DNA of 64,000 bases from Calothrix sp. FI2-JRJ7 (GTDB lineage Bacteria > Cyanobacteriota > Cyanobacteriia > Cyanobacteriales > Nostocaceae). Location of the stretch: assembly GCA_019359675.1 (NCBI GenBank), contig JAHHGX010000075.1, positions 62,001 through 126,000 of the forward strand, written 5' to 3'. Under the pieces are notes generated by a model. It was not told where the DNA came from. It saw only the letters and a list, made by a program, of their open reading frames with translations, and made no database searches. Position 1 is the first letter of the stretch. Each line of letters starts with the position of its first letter. Of the stretch, positions 1 through 8,300 are shown in pieces. Position numbers and translations under genes: made by a program.

Positions 1-37
1 ATGCCCTTGCTACAATTGGAGAAAATAACTTGAATTT

Positions 38-436
38 GTGACGACTCAACCAGATTACGAAGCGAATAAAGCTGTTTTAATTGCCGAACTAGCCCAACTA
101 GGTATCAAACATACACCTCAAAAGATTGTAAGAATAACCAAGCTATCTGAAGGCAAAATAATTTTTCTGGAAGAAGGAGATGACGAGCGAGGCTTACAAC
201 ATATATTGGCAAAGGCCAAGCAGTTTGCCAATATAGGAATTAACGAAGATGAAATCTTGGATGCTGTAATGGCGGCAGTAACTACAGGTAAAATTGTAGG
301 ATACCAAGGAAAGAGTCATAATAAACCTAGGGCTATTTATGAATTTACATTTAAGGGAGATACAAAGTTTATTTCCTTGAGTGTCGCTAATAACGGATAT
401 ATTGTTGGTGCAAATCCAAGAACAAAACCTAAATAA
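38..436 (+). CDS. Orphan C-terminal toxin domain of a polymorphic/contact-dependent toxin
   Basis: This 132-residue protein reads like the tip of a large filamentous-haemagglutinin or RHS-type toxin, without the delivery part. Seen: a basic N-terminal part (KIVRITK), a GLQHIL motif near residue 52, GYQGK near 89 and the ending NNGYIVGANPR. From memory such endings occur in CdiA-type tips, many of which are ribonucleases; the exact family is not certain. The start is GTG, and an in-frame stop lies 12 bases upstream, so it is not simply the 3' end of a longer open frame. A short frame ends at 33 just before it. Two complete immunity-type genes follow within 450 bases on the same strand. It could be a displaced tip cassette or a decayed toxin gene. 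Confidence 0.55.
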   Translation: MTTQPDYEANKAVLIAELAQLGIKHTPQKIVRITKLSEGKIIFLEEGDDERGLQHILAKAKQFANIGINEDEILDAVMAAVTTGKIVGYQGKSHNKPRAIYEFTFKGDTKFISLSVANNGYIVGANPRTKPK

Positions 437-457
437 TTGTTGTTGAGGTTAAATTTT

Positions 458-802
458 ATGCCTAGAAAAATTCAGCTAATGGCTGATTATGGATGTGACC
501 CATTATGGTGGAACGATGAAGAAGTAGGGGATATAGACCCTGAAGACCTACCCTTGAGTAATGATACAATTGAACGCTTACATAGATGGGCATACGCCTA
601 TGATGCAACCTTAAATTGGGAAGACCCTGCTGACTCCCCAGGTTTTCCTAGTTTAGAAGCTAAAGCTGCTTTTGAAGAAGAAGGAATTAGTTTATGGAAG
701 CAGCTACAAAAAGAACTGGCGCCTGATTATGAGGTCGTGTATTTTAGCAACAGACTACGTAAAACCGTAGTGAATTTAACTGATTTAGAAGCCTTACGAT
801 AA
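458..802 (+). CDS. Putative immunity protein, tandem copy 1
   Basis: A small acidic protein of 114 residues with the motif KIQLMADYGCDPLWW at its start, then a DPEDLPLS segment and a LWKQLQKELAPDYEVVYFS block. I recognise the family only as a conserved bacterial hypothetical that tends to follow polymorphic toxins. I chose ATG at 458 rather than a TTG further upstream because the paralogs begin at the same motif and a GAGG lies about 10 bases before it. It begins 21 bases after the toxin tip ends and is probably cotranscribed with it. Its role as the cognate immunity protein is inference from position. Confidence 0.6.
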   Translation: MPRKIQLMADYGCDPLWWNDEEVGDIDPEDLPLSNDTIERLHRWAYAYDATLNWEDPADSPGFPSLEAKAAFEEEGISLWKQLQKELAPDYEVVYFSNRLRKTVVNLTDLEALR

Positions 803-858
803 TAGCTCTTGTTCGGTTATGTAGTTGGAAAAATTCATAATTCTCCACCATAAAATTA

Positions 859-1248
859 ATGAGAACAACTATAGGAACCAAGATTAAATTAATGGCAGAC
901 TATGGATGTTACCCTTTATGGTGGGCATCGGGAGGCCTAATTGGTAACATCGACCCTGCAAAACTGCCTTTGAGTCAAGAAACTATAAATAGATTATATA
1001 AATGGGCAGCAGTTTACAACACAACATTAAATTGGGATGACCCCGCTTTCCTCACCTGGTTCTCTAGCCCATCCGTAGAAGCAGATTTTGATGAAGAGGC
1101 AATCAAACTCTGGAAGCAACTAAAGAAAGAACTGGCGCCTAATTACGAAGTCGTTTATTTTAGCGATATATTGGGGAAAGTTGTAACACATGAAAGTGAA
1201 GAGCGAAGTTTTACGTACACCAGAAGCAGAGTCTTCCGGTTTAACTAG
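859..1248 (+). CDS. Putative immunity protein, tandem copy 2
   Basis: A paralog of the preceding gene: KIKLMADYGCYPLWW, NIDPAKLPLS, TTLNWDDP and LWKQLKKELAPNYEVVYFS all align with copy 1. Its 129 residues end in a basic tail (SFTYTRSRVFRFN) that copy 1 lacks, so the 3' end may have been altered by a frameshift or recombination. The two copies are clearly diverged rather than a recent duplication. Tandem immunity genes behind one toxin are typical of polymorphic-toxin loci that keep immunity to past toxin variants; that reading is inference. Confidence 0.55.
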   Translation: MRTTIGTKIKLMADYGCYPLWWASGGLIGNIDPAKLPLSQETINRLYKWAAVYNTTLNWDDPAFLTWFSSPSVEADFDEEAIKLWKQLKKELAPNYEVVYFSDILGKVVTHESEERSFTYTRSRVFRFN

Positions 1249-1281
1249 TCAAGGTGTAGCGTAAATTTTAAGAAAGTGAGT

Positions 1282-1428
1282 ATGGCAAAAAAAATTAAGC
1301 TAATGGCTGACTACGGATGCTATCCACTAAGTAAGCTTCTTATTTCCCGTAATCAGAGAAGATGGTTAATATTGGCTTATATTAAAGTTGTATGTGATTG
1401 TTGTCACAAGATGATAGTGATGTTATAA
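1282..1428 (+). pseudogene. Truncated third copy of the immunity gene
   Basis: The first 16 codons repeat the family signature (MAKKIKLMADYGCYPL), preceded by an AAG-rich stretch. The frame then leaves the family sequence completely and stops at 1426-1428 after 48 codons. The homology break comes right after the conserved CYPL, which marks a deletion or recombination point. It shows that the locus once held at least three tandem copies. Confidence 0.6.
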
Positions 1429-1497
1429 CGGCGCCAACTGTAGTAAATTATTGCACTAAGTTTGTGAATTTTTTGTTACCACAAGGGAACAATATAA

Positions 1498-1683
1498 ATA
1501 GAAGTAAGGACAGGTACACCGCATCAACTAGTATTTACTATAGAAGCTACTTGTCGGTTTAGAGGAAGATGTTTGGTTGCAGAAGGAACAGGAAATAATC
1601 TAAGAGAAGCAAGACAAAATGCGGCACATAACTTACTAACTAAGGTTATTGAAATGTATAGAAATAGTTGGTCTACATTATAA
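1498..1683 (+). pseudogene. Remnant with a double-stranded-RNA-binding domain
   Basis: The frame is open from 1498 (stop codon just before) to TAA at 1681-1683 and has no start codon at its head. It encodes TPHQLVFTIEA, then a segment reading LVAEGTGNNLREARQNAAHN and ending LLTKVIEMY. The order F-x-I-E, then A-E-G-x-G, then REARQNAA, then a final helix matches the dsRBD of RNase III-type proteins. The rest of the parent protein is missing. Inference: the C-terminal end of a decayed RNase III-like or other dsRNA-binding protein. Confidence 0.45.
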
Positions 1684-1808
1684 AAAAGGTAAATATAAAG
1701 ATTTGTGTAACAATTTTTACTCGCCTAGTCAAGTTGTTTGTCTAAGTGTAAAATTGCAGGCGCCTTGCAAAAAGTTACAAGAGACTTTCAAATAAAATTA
1801 AAATTTCC

Positions 1809-1898
1809 TTGTGGGGTGGGCATCCTTGCCCCGCCCTGAATATTTATAGTACACAAACACCCACTTGTATTAAACAGGCAGGGATGCCTGTTCCACAA
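1809..1898. repeat. Interspersed inverted repeat, family F (TTGTGGGGTGGGCATCC)
   Basis: An imperfect inverted repeat: TTGTGG...GGGCATCCTTGCC at the left and GGCAGGGATGCC...CCACAA at the right. Relatives lie at 2076-2138 and 46205-46276. The surrounding gene-free stretch 1684-2181 otherwise holds only AT-rich sequence, with a loose similarity between about 1707 and 1972. Confidence 0.75.
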
Positions 1899-2075
1899 TT
1901 TTAAACTTTTAAAATATTCTCTTAGATAATAGTTAACCTATCAGATTTAGCTTCTAAAAAGGAAGCATTATGTAATAATTTTAACTCGGCTAGCGGGGTG
2001 ACTAACATACCTAATTTTATTTAATTTGATTAATTTAAATTTTTGACGGCGCCTCTTTTTATATAAAAAATTTTC

Positions 2076-2138
2076 TTGTGGGGTGGGCATCCTTGCCCGC
2101 CTTTTAATAATAAACGGGCAGGGATGACCGTTCCACAA
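2076..2138. repeat. Interspersed inverted repeat, family F
   Basis: Second copy of the TTGTGGGGTGGGCATCC element, with a shorter middle and the same CCACAA right end. It lies just downstream of the acetyltransferase gene that runs towards it and could act as its transcription end. Confidence 0.75.
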
Positions 2139-2181
2139 GATGACTATACTATAATTATTAGTAATCGAGTATGGTATTATT

Positions 2182-2658
2182 TTACAGGGTTTTCACAAAA
2201 TAATATTCTTGATAAGGCATGGCGCCGTCGTTCATATCACGAATACCTTGTTGTTTATAACCGTGCTTATTATAAAAGGAATGCGCGCGTGTAAATCTTG
2301 TGTCTGACCATAGGTATATTTGACTAATATTATTTTGCTTGCACCATTGGATAGCTGTGTTGTGCATTTGCTGTGCGAGTCCTGAACCGCGATATTCTGG
2401 GAGTATATAAAATCGTTTTAATGATGCTGTAGGTTCTAATAAACTATTTATAGAACGTTTTATAGCGATGCAAGCAATTATATGTCCTGTGTCGTCTTGT
2501 TTTACCCAAAATTCTCCATGTTGTAAATAGTTGGCTTTTATATCTAGTAAATCACTATCTGCGCCTTCTAAATAAATTTTGTCACCATACTCACGGTAGA
2601 TTGAATCAATCATTTTTATTATTGCTTCTCGGTCTTGAGACTTATATTTTGTTATCAT
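2182..2658 (-). CDS. GNAT-family N-acetyltransferase
   Basis: The protein has 158 residues, the normal size for a single GNAT domain, which transfers acetyl from acetyl-CoA to an amine. The acetyl-CoA pyrophosphate loop is visible as YRGSGLAQQM near residue 95, preceded by the strand LKRFYILPE; the C-terminal TRAHSFYNKHGY is the usual last part of the fold. The substrate cannot be read from sequence. The gene stands alone, with AT-rich sequence on its upstream side and the toxin locus on the other. Confidence 0.85.
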   Translation of the reverse strand: MITKYKSQDREAIIKMIDSIYREYGDKIYLEGADSDLLDIKANYLQHGEFWVKQDDTGHIIACIAIKRSINSLLEPTASLKRFYILPEYRGSGLAQQMHNTAIQWCKQNNISQIYLWSDTRFTRAHSFYNKHGYKQQGIRDMNDGAMPYQEYYFVKTL

Positions 2659-2907
2659 AGTTAATGGTAAGTAATAAATTCAACATGTAATATACGCGAA
2701 AGTATTGGTGTTTTGTAATGTAATTTACGCCAAAAAATTTATTGCTACTAAATATTACAAGTTTTGCATAATTTTAATTTGGGAATCGTATTGTAATTTG
2801 TGGAGAATCCGATAAACTGAAGTTAAATTGAGTATTTTGTGGAGCGATTAGCTTAAGAACGCAAAAATCAGGTTATCGGTATTCTTTTTGGATTATGGGC
2901 GCCTCAA

Positions 2908-3540
2908 ATGGCTACTAGTAAATCTGAAAGGTTCTATTTTGTAAATGGCTTACTCGATATTATGAAGCTCGGCGCATGTTTTCAAATTCTGAGTGTAACA
3001 GCAATTGCGCTCGCTGTAACCAGTACCCTTAGCGAACCCACCAATGCCCAAATTAATAAGTTTTATTGTGGGGTTAGTAGAGGTGTACCAGCTACGCTAG
3101 TTCGTACACCACGGGGTAATAAACCAATGATTCGCTGGGTTGACTCTGCTTTCCCTGCTCCTTGGACTCCGGTGCGACGCTGTGAGGATATATCCGCGCG
3201 TTTCCAAAGGTTTTTTAGTAATGGTACGCTTAACTTTTTACGCGCTGGCAAGTTTAATGGGCAACCTGTATTGTGTGTTGCCAGTTATAAGGGAGGTCCT
3301 TGTTTACCAAGTGGGGTGTTAGTAACGCTCAAAAGTAATGCAAACCCTCGCCAAGTTATGCAAAAACTACTCGATAATCGTGCTGGAAGTAGCAGCGATG
3401 GCTCTATATTACTTAATGAGGGTAATAAGAGCTTAGATTATTTGACTATCGATGATGCTGATTACTTTGATATTCAGAAAATCATTGATGATAAAAGTAG
3501 TGAGTCTGAGCAAGCTGGTAGTGTTACGAATCAAGAGTAG
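2908..3540 (+). CDS. COP23-domain exported protein
   Basis: The protein has 210 residues with a hydrophobic export segment (about residues 19-45, ending TNAQ) followed by a COP23-type domain: FYCGVSRGVPATLVRTPRG, RRCEDISARFQRF, LCVASYKGGPC and a C-terminal LDIQKIIDD-like stretch. Four cysteines after the signal could form disulphides. COP23 was named for a circadian-oscillating membrane-associated protein of cyanobacteria; its molecular role is unknown. Translation may begin at the second ATG (2962, MKLGACF), which would give a conventional signal peptide. Two exported trypsin-like proteases follow 24 and 35 bases apart, so the three genes form a probable operon. Confidence 0.8.
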   Translation: MATSKSERFYFVNGLLDIMKLGACFQILSVTAIALAVTSTLSEPTNAQINKFYCGVSRGVPATLVRTPRGNKPMIRWVDSAFPAPWTPVRRCEDISARFQRFFSNGTLNFLRAGKFNGQPVLCVASYKGGPCLPSGVLVTLKSNANPRQVMQKLLDNRAGSSSDGSILLNEGNKSLDYLTIDDADYFDIQKIIDDKSSESEQAGSVTNQE

Positions 3541-3564
3541 TTGACTAGTTTTGAAGTGTAATCG

Positions 3565-4350
3565 ATGAATTGGCGCCAACGTTTTATTATCATTATTGCC
3601 AGTTTGAGCGGTTTATCATTATTGCCGATGCCCAAAGTGCCGCATTATATGGTTGCGCTTGAGCAACCATCTATAAAATCCCAACCGCAACTCCAACATA
3701 TTGCCTCGTCAATCACAGTTAAAATCCTGGCAGGTGATTTTTTGGGGTCAGGGATATTAATTAAAAATCAGGGACAAGTTTATACTGTGGTAACTAATGC
3801 CCACGTTCTTCGGGCAGGTAAACCACCTTATCAAATTCAAACTAACAACGGTCGATTATATTCAGCAACACCAGTAGAGAAGTTAAATGTAGTATCTCCA
3901 CATTCAACATCTCTACAAAAAGCTGATTTAGCGTTATTGCAATTTCAAAGCGTTGATCAAAGTTACCCTCTAGCTTCGCTTGGTTCGACGTCAAAGCTCA
4001 AGAAAGGCAACGAAGTTTATGCAGCAGGGTTTCCAGGGGATACACAAGCAAATACAGACAAAGGATTTGTAATCAAAAGTGGTCGAGTTTCCCTTGTTTT
4101 AAATAAAGCATTAGAAGGTGGGTATCAAATTGCTTACACTAACGATATCCAAAAAGGTATGAGTGGTGGCCCTGTATTAAATCATGCAGGTGAGGTTGTT
4201 GCCATTAACGGTATGCACGCTGAACCGCTTTGGGGCAATCCTTATATATATCAAGATGGAACTGAACCAGCACTGTTAGAGCAAAAACAAATGCAACAAT
4301 ATAGCTGGGGAATACCATTAGAAAATTATCTCAAGTTATTATTTCCATAA
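3565..4350 (+). CDS. Exported trypsin-like serine protease (S1 family), first of two
   Basis: The protein has 261 residues, with an N-terminal hydrophobic segment (FIIIIASLSGLSLL) that should carry it out of the cytoplasm. The catalytic triad is visible: His in TNAHVLR near residue 92, Asp in KADLALLQF near 134, Ser in GMSGGPVLN near 199. No PDZ domain follows, unlike DegP/HtrA proteins. Only 24 bases separate it from the COP23 gene and 35 from the next protease. Substrate unknown; processing of the COP23 partner or of surface proteins is inference. Confidence 0.85.
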   Translation: MNWRQRFIIIIASLSGLSLLPMPKVPHYMVALEQPSIKSQPQLQHIASSITVKILAGDFLGSGILIKNQGQVYTVVTNAHVLRAGKPPYQIQTNNGRLYSATPVEKLNVVSPHSTSLQKADLALLQFQSVDQSYPLASLGSTSKLKKGNEVYAAGFPGDTQANTDKGFVIKSGRVSLVLNKALEGGYQIAYTNDIQKGMSGGPVLNHAGEVVAINGMHAEPLWGNPYIYQDGTEPALLEQKQMQQYSWGIPLENYLKLLFP

Positions 4351-4385
4351 ATTGACTTCCCGCAGAGCAAAAATCGACGGTATGT

Positions 4386-5072
4386 ATGAAATTTATAGAT
4401 AATCTCCCAGCATTGCTGTTCGGTGCTGCGGTTGTTATAATTCAACCGCAAGTGGCTTTTGCGTTGTCACCGTTACAAATTAATGCTATTGCTAAACAGT
4501 TTACGGTTGTTGTTGGTGGAGATGGCGCCGGTTCTGGAGTGGTTATTGAGCGCAAAGGAAATACTTATTACGTTTTGACTAATCAGCATGTAGTTGCGGA
4601 TGATGGTAATTATGAAATTAAAACATATGACGGCGCCCGTTATTCGGTAAAGCGTATTAGAGAATTATTAGGGTTAGATTTAGCAATATTGGAATTTAGC
4701 AGCGTACAAAATTATAACGTCGCTAGTGTGGGAAATTCTGATAACGCATACGAAGGAATGCCTGTTTATGTAGCTGGATGGGCTTCAAGTATACCTGGGG
4801 TTACAGAAGAACGTAATTACCAATTTACTCAAGGTAATATTCGTAGTCGCTTGGAAACTGGTGAAAAGGGTTATACCTTAGTGTACGATAATCGAGCCGT
4901 ACCCGGAATGAGCGGGGGTGCTGTATTAGATGAGCAAGGAAATTTGATAGGTATTAACGGTATTGCTAGAGAAATTGAAAAACAAGGCAAGCGTTTAGAA
5001 ATTTTAAGGTTTGCGATTCCCATCAATACTTTTTTAACCGCACGTAGCCATGCAGTTTGGCGTAATCGCTAA
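4386..5072 (+). CDS. Exported trypsin-like serine protease (S1 family), second of two
   Basis: A second, diverged S1 protease of 228 residues. It has a signal peptide ending QVAFA, then His in TNQHVVAD, Asp in LGLDLAILEF and Ser in GMSGGAVLDEQG, so the triad is complete. It lacks a PDZ domain. It differs enough from the preceding protease (shorter, different region between Asp and Ser) to suggest separate substrates rather than a recent duplication. It closes the COP23-protease operon; family A and B repeats follow. Confidence 0.85.
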   Translation: MKFIDNLPALLFGAAVVIIQPQVAFALSPLQINAIAKQFTVVVGGDGAGSGVVIERKGNTYYVLTNQHVVADDGNYEIKTYDGARYSVKRIRELLGLDLAILEFSSVQNYNVASVGNSDNAYEGMPVYVAGWASSIPGVTEERNYQFTQGNIRSRLETGEKGYTLVYDNRAVPGMSGGAVLDEQGNLIGINGIAREIEKQGKRLEILRFAIPINTFLTARSHAVWRNR

Positions 5073-5082
5073 TTATATATTA

Positions 5083-5104
5083 GAAACCGGGTTTTTGAAA
5101 CTTA
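5083..5104. repeat. Family A repeat half (AGAAACCGGGTTT)
   Basis: A single degenerate copy of the AGAAACCCGGTTTCT palindrome, found as pairs or arrays elsewhere in the window. Confidence 0.5.
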
Positions 5105-5164
5105 CGTTAGTAGTAAGATATATATAGAGTAATTACTATGTCAATACTGCTCGGTTAAGAAATT

Positions 5165-5241
5165 GATCCCCCCTAACCCCCCTTAATAAGGGGGGAAAAG
5201 TCGTGCTTTTAGCTCCCCTTACCAAGGGGGGTTGGGGGGAT
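5165..5241. repeat. Family B inverted repeat (CCCCCCTAACCCCCCTTA)
   Basis: GATCCCCCCTAACCCCCC at the left is answered by GGGGGGTTGGGGGGAT at the right, with an inner TTAATAAGGGGGG hairpin. Other copies lie at 40387-40463 and 49921-50041. The rest of the 5073-5380 gap shows nothing else I can name. Confidence 0.8.
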
Positions 5242-5380
5242 TTTACTCAAAACCTACGTAGTATTGATTACTATGTTTTACCTTGATTGATTAATATTGA
5301 TTCGTTTTTACCAAGGTGAAACCAAAAGCTCTAAACCAAGGGTTAAATTTTTTACATTTTCACAAGAGCTATACTTATAA

Positions 5381-8300
5381 ATGAATAGGCGACCAGCTAG
5401 AAAGAAATCTCAACCCCAGCGTACTCAACAGTCGGCGCCTAATGGAGAGCAGCAAGGTAACTCGAATATATTTCCCATTGTTGGGATTGGAGCATCTGCG
5501 GGTGGATTAGAAGCATTCACACAATTGTTGCAGCATCTGCCGACTAATACCGGCATGGGTTTTGTGCTGGTGCAACACTTATCACCAGATCATAAAAGTT
5601 TGTTGAGGGAAATTCTTTCGCGTGCAACTGAGATGCCAGTGCATGAAGTGGTTGATGATACTACCGTGGAACCAAACCATCTGTATGTGATTTCCCCTGG
5701 TAAGCAGATGATTATATCTGACGGGGTGCTAAAACTGATGCCTCGTGAGAAGACTCGCGGAGTAGCGATGACCGTTGATACTTTCTTTTTTTCGCTAGCG
5801 TCAGATCGAGGTAACAAAGCGCTCGCAGTCGTATTATCTGGGGGTAATAGTGATGGCGCACTGGGAGCAAAGGCTATTAAGGCAGCAGGAGGGATTACTT
5901 TTGCTCAATGTCAAGACACGGCACAAGTTAGTAGTATGCCGAATACTGCCGTAGCCACTGGGCATGTAGACTTCATTTTAACACCACGTGAAATTGCTGC
6001 GGAGTTAGAAAAAATCAGCCGTCATCCCTACGTTGCCGATACTACTGTGGTAGATGTCGTTGAGGCAGAGGAATTAATAGAAAGCAAAAATAGCTTACAA
6101 AGTATTTTTGCATTGCTGCGGGTTGCTACGGGAGTTGATTTTACCCATTACAAACATACTACCTTGCAGCGGCGAATTTTGCGACGGATGATGCTGTACC
6201 AGATACAGCAATTGGAGGATTACGTGACATTTCTCCAAAACAATCCTGCAGAAGTGCAAGCGCTGTACGAAGATGTTTTGATTAATGTCACCAGTTTTAT
6301 GCGTGACAAAGAAGCTTTTGAAGCCTTAAAAACTCAAGTATTTCCGATAATTACGAAACATAAATCGCCTAGTATACCCATCCGCGTCTGGGTAGCAGGT
6401 TGTTCAACTGGGGAAGAAGCTTATTCAATTGCGATTTGCTTATTAGAATTTTTAGAGACACAACAAGAGGCGCCACCAATTCAGATTTATGCCACAGATA
6501 TTAGTGAAAATGCCATCGAAAAAGCAAGGCTTGGTATTTATAAACACAGCCAGATGTTAGATATCTCGCCAGAACGTCTGCGACGCTTTTTTGTCCAGGT
6601 AGACGATGGATATCAAATTTGTAAGCCTGTGCGCGAAATGTGCGTGTTTGCCAAGCAAAATTTGTGCGTCGATCCCCCATTTTCTAAGCTCGACTTGATT
6701 ACGTGTCGGAATGTAATGATTTATTTTGGGGCGATTTTGCAGAAGAAAATCTTGCCTACTTTCCACTATGGTCTGAAAGCAACCGGATTTTTGATGTTAG
6801 GAACCTCGGAAACCGTAGGGGAATTTTTAGACTTGTTTTCGCTGGTTGATAAAAAGTACAAAATTTATGCCCGCAAGTTGACACCAGCAAGGCTACCTCT
6901 AGATGTAGTTAGCAACAACTATGCTTTAAACTTAGTAGAATATAATTCCGAAATTAACAAAGAGACTTTTACCGACCTTGATTTGCAGAAAGAAGCAGAT
7001 CGAATCGTCTTAAATCGCTATGCCCCAGCTGGCGTGGTAACAAACTTTGATTTGGAGATTTTGCAATTTCGGGGACAAACGAGTCGTTATCTCGAACCAG
7101 CTCCAGGAAGGGCAAGTTTGAATCTGCTCAAAATGGTTCGAGAAGACTTGCGGCTAGAAGTCCGCACCGCCGTTGGGCAGGCAAAGAAGCTGGATGTGCC
7201 TGTTACAAAAGAGGGGTTGCAAATCTGGGAAAACGAGCAGGCACGGTTGGTAACTATTAACATTATTCCCTTCAAAGCCCGGACGTTAGAAGAACGCTAC
7301 TTTTTGATTTTGTTTGAGGATACTCCTGCGACACAAGAAGCAAAAACTATTAGTAAGACTGGCGCTAGAAAGTCAAAAATTGATCCAGAAGTTGATCGGC
7401 TCCAACAGGAATTAAAAGCTACCAAAGAGCATCTGCAATCGGTTATTGAAGAACAGGAAGCCTCAAATCAGGATTTGAGAGCTGCCAACGAGGAAATTCT
7501 CTCTAGCAATGAGGAATTGCAAAGCACGAATGAGGAACTCGAAACCGCTAAAGAAGAAATTCAAGCCACAAATGAAGAATTAAACACCGTTAACGACGAA
7601 CTGTATCGGCGTAATCTCGAATTAAACCAGCTTAGTAACGATTTGGAGAATTTGCTTAGTAGCACTAATGTTCCCATTGTTATGTTAGGCGCCGATGTCC
7701 GTATCCGCCGCTTTACTCCCTTAGCACAACAAATCCTCAACTTGATTCCTACTGATGTGGGGCGCCCGTTACGGGACATTAATCATAATCTCAATATCCC
7801 AGACTTAGAGCAAGAAATTTTGTCGGTGATTAATACTTTTAGTGTTAAAGAGCAAGAAGTGCAAGACCAGAAAGGGCATTGGTATGACTTACGAATTCGT
7901 CCCTACCGAGCAATTGACAATAAAATCGATGGTGCGGTAATGATATTGGTGGATATTGACGCGCTCAAACGGTCTTCCGAGCAATTGACAGAATCGCGTA
8001 ATTATGCAGAGGCGATTGTGGAGACAATGCGGGAACCTTTAGTGGTACTAGATACCAGCTTAAAAGTCATCACCGCAAATCGAGCTTTTTATGAGACTTT
8101 TGACGTTACAACAACTCAAGTCCAAGGGCGCCCGCTTTTTGAATTAGGAAATGGACAATGGAATATTCCTCATTTGCGTGAGCTTCTAGAACAAATTGTT
8201 CCCAGCAATAACCAGCTATCTGAGTTTCAAAACTTAGTGGTTGAGCATAAGTTTGAGCAAATTGGACGCAAAATCATGATGCTAAATGCCCGTAGAATGT

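Noticed and set aside
2076-2294. Plus-strand frame of 72 codons
   Set aside because: It begins in a family F repeat and overlaps the acetyltransferase on the other strand.
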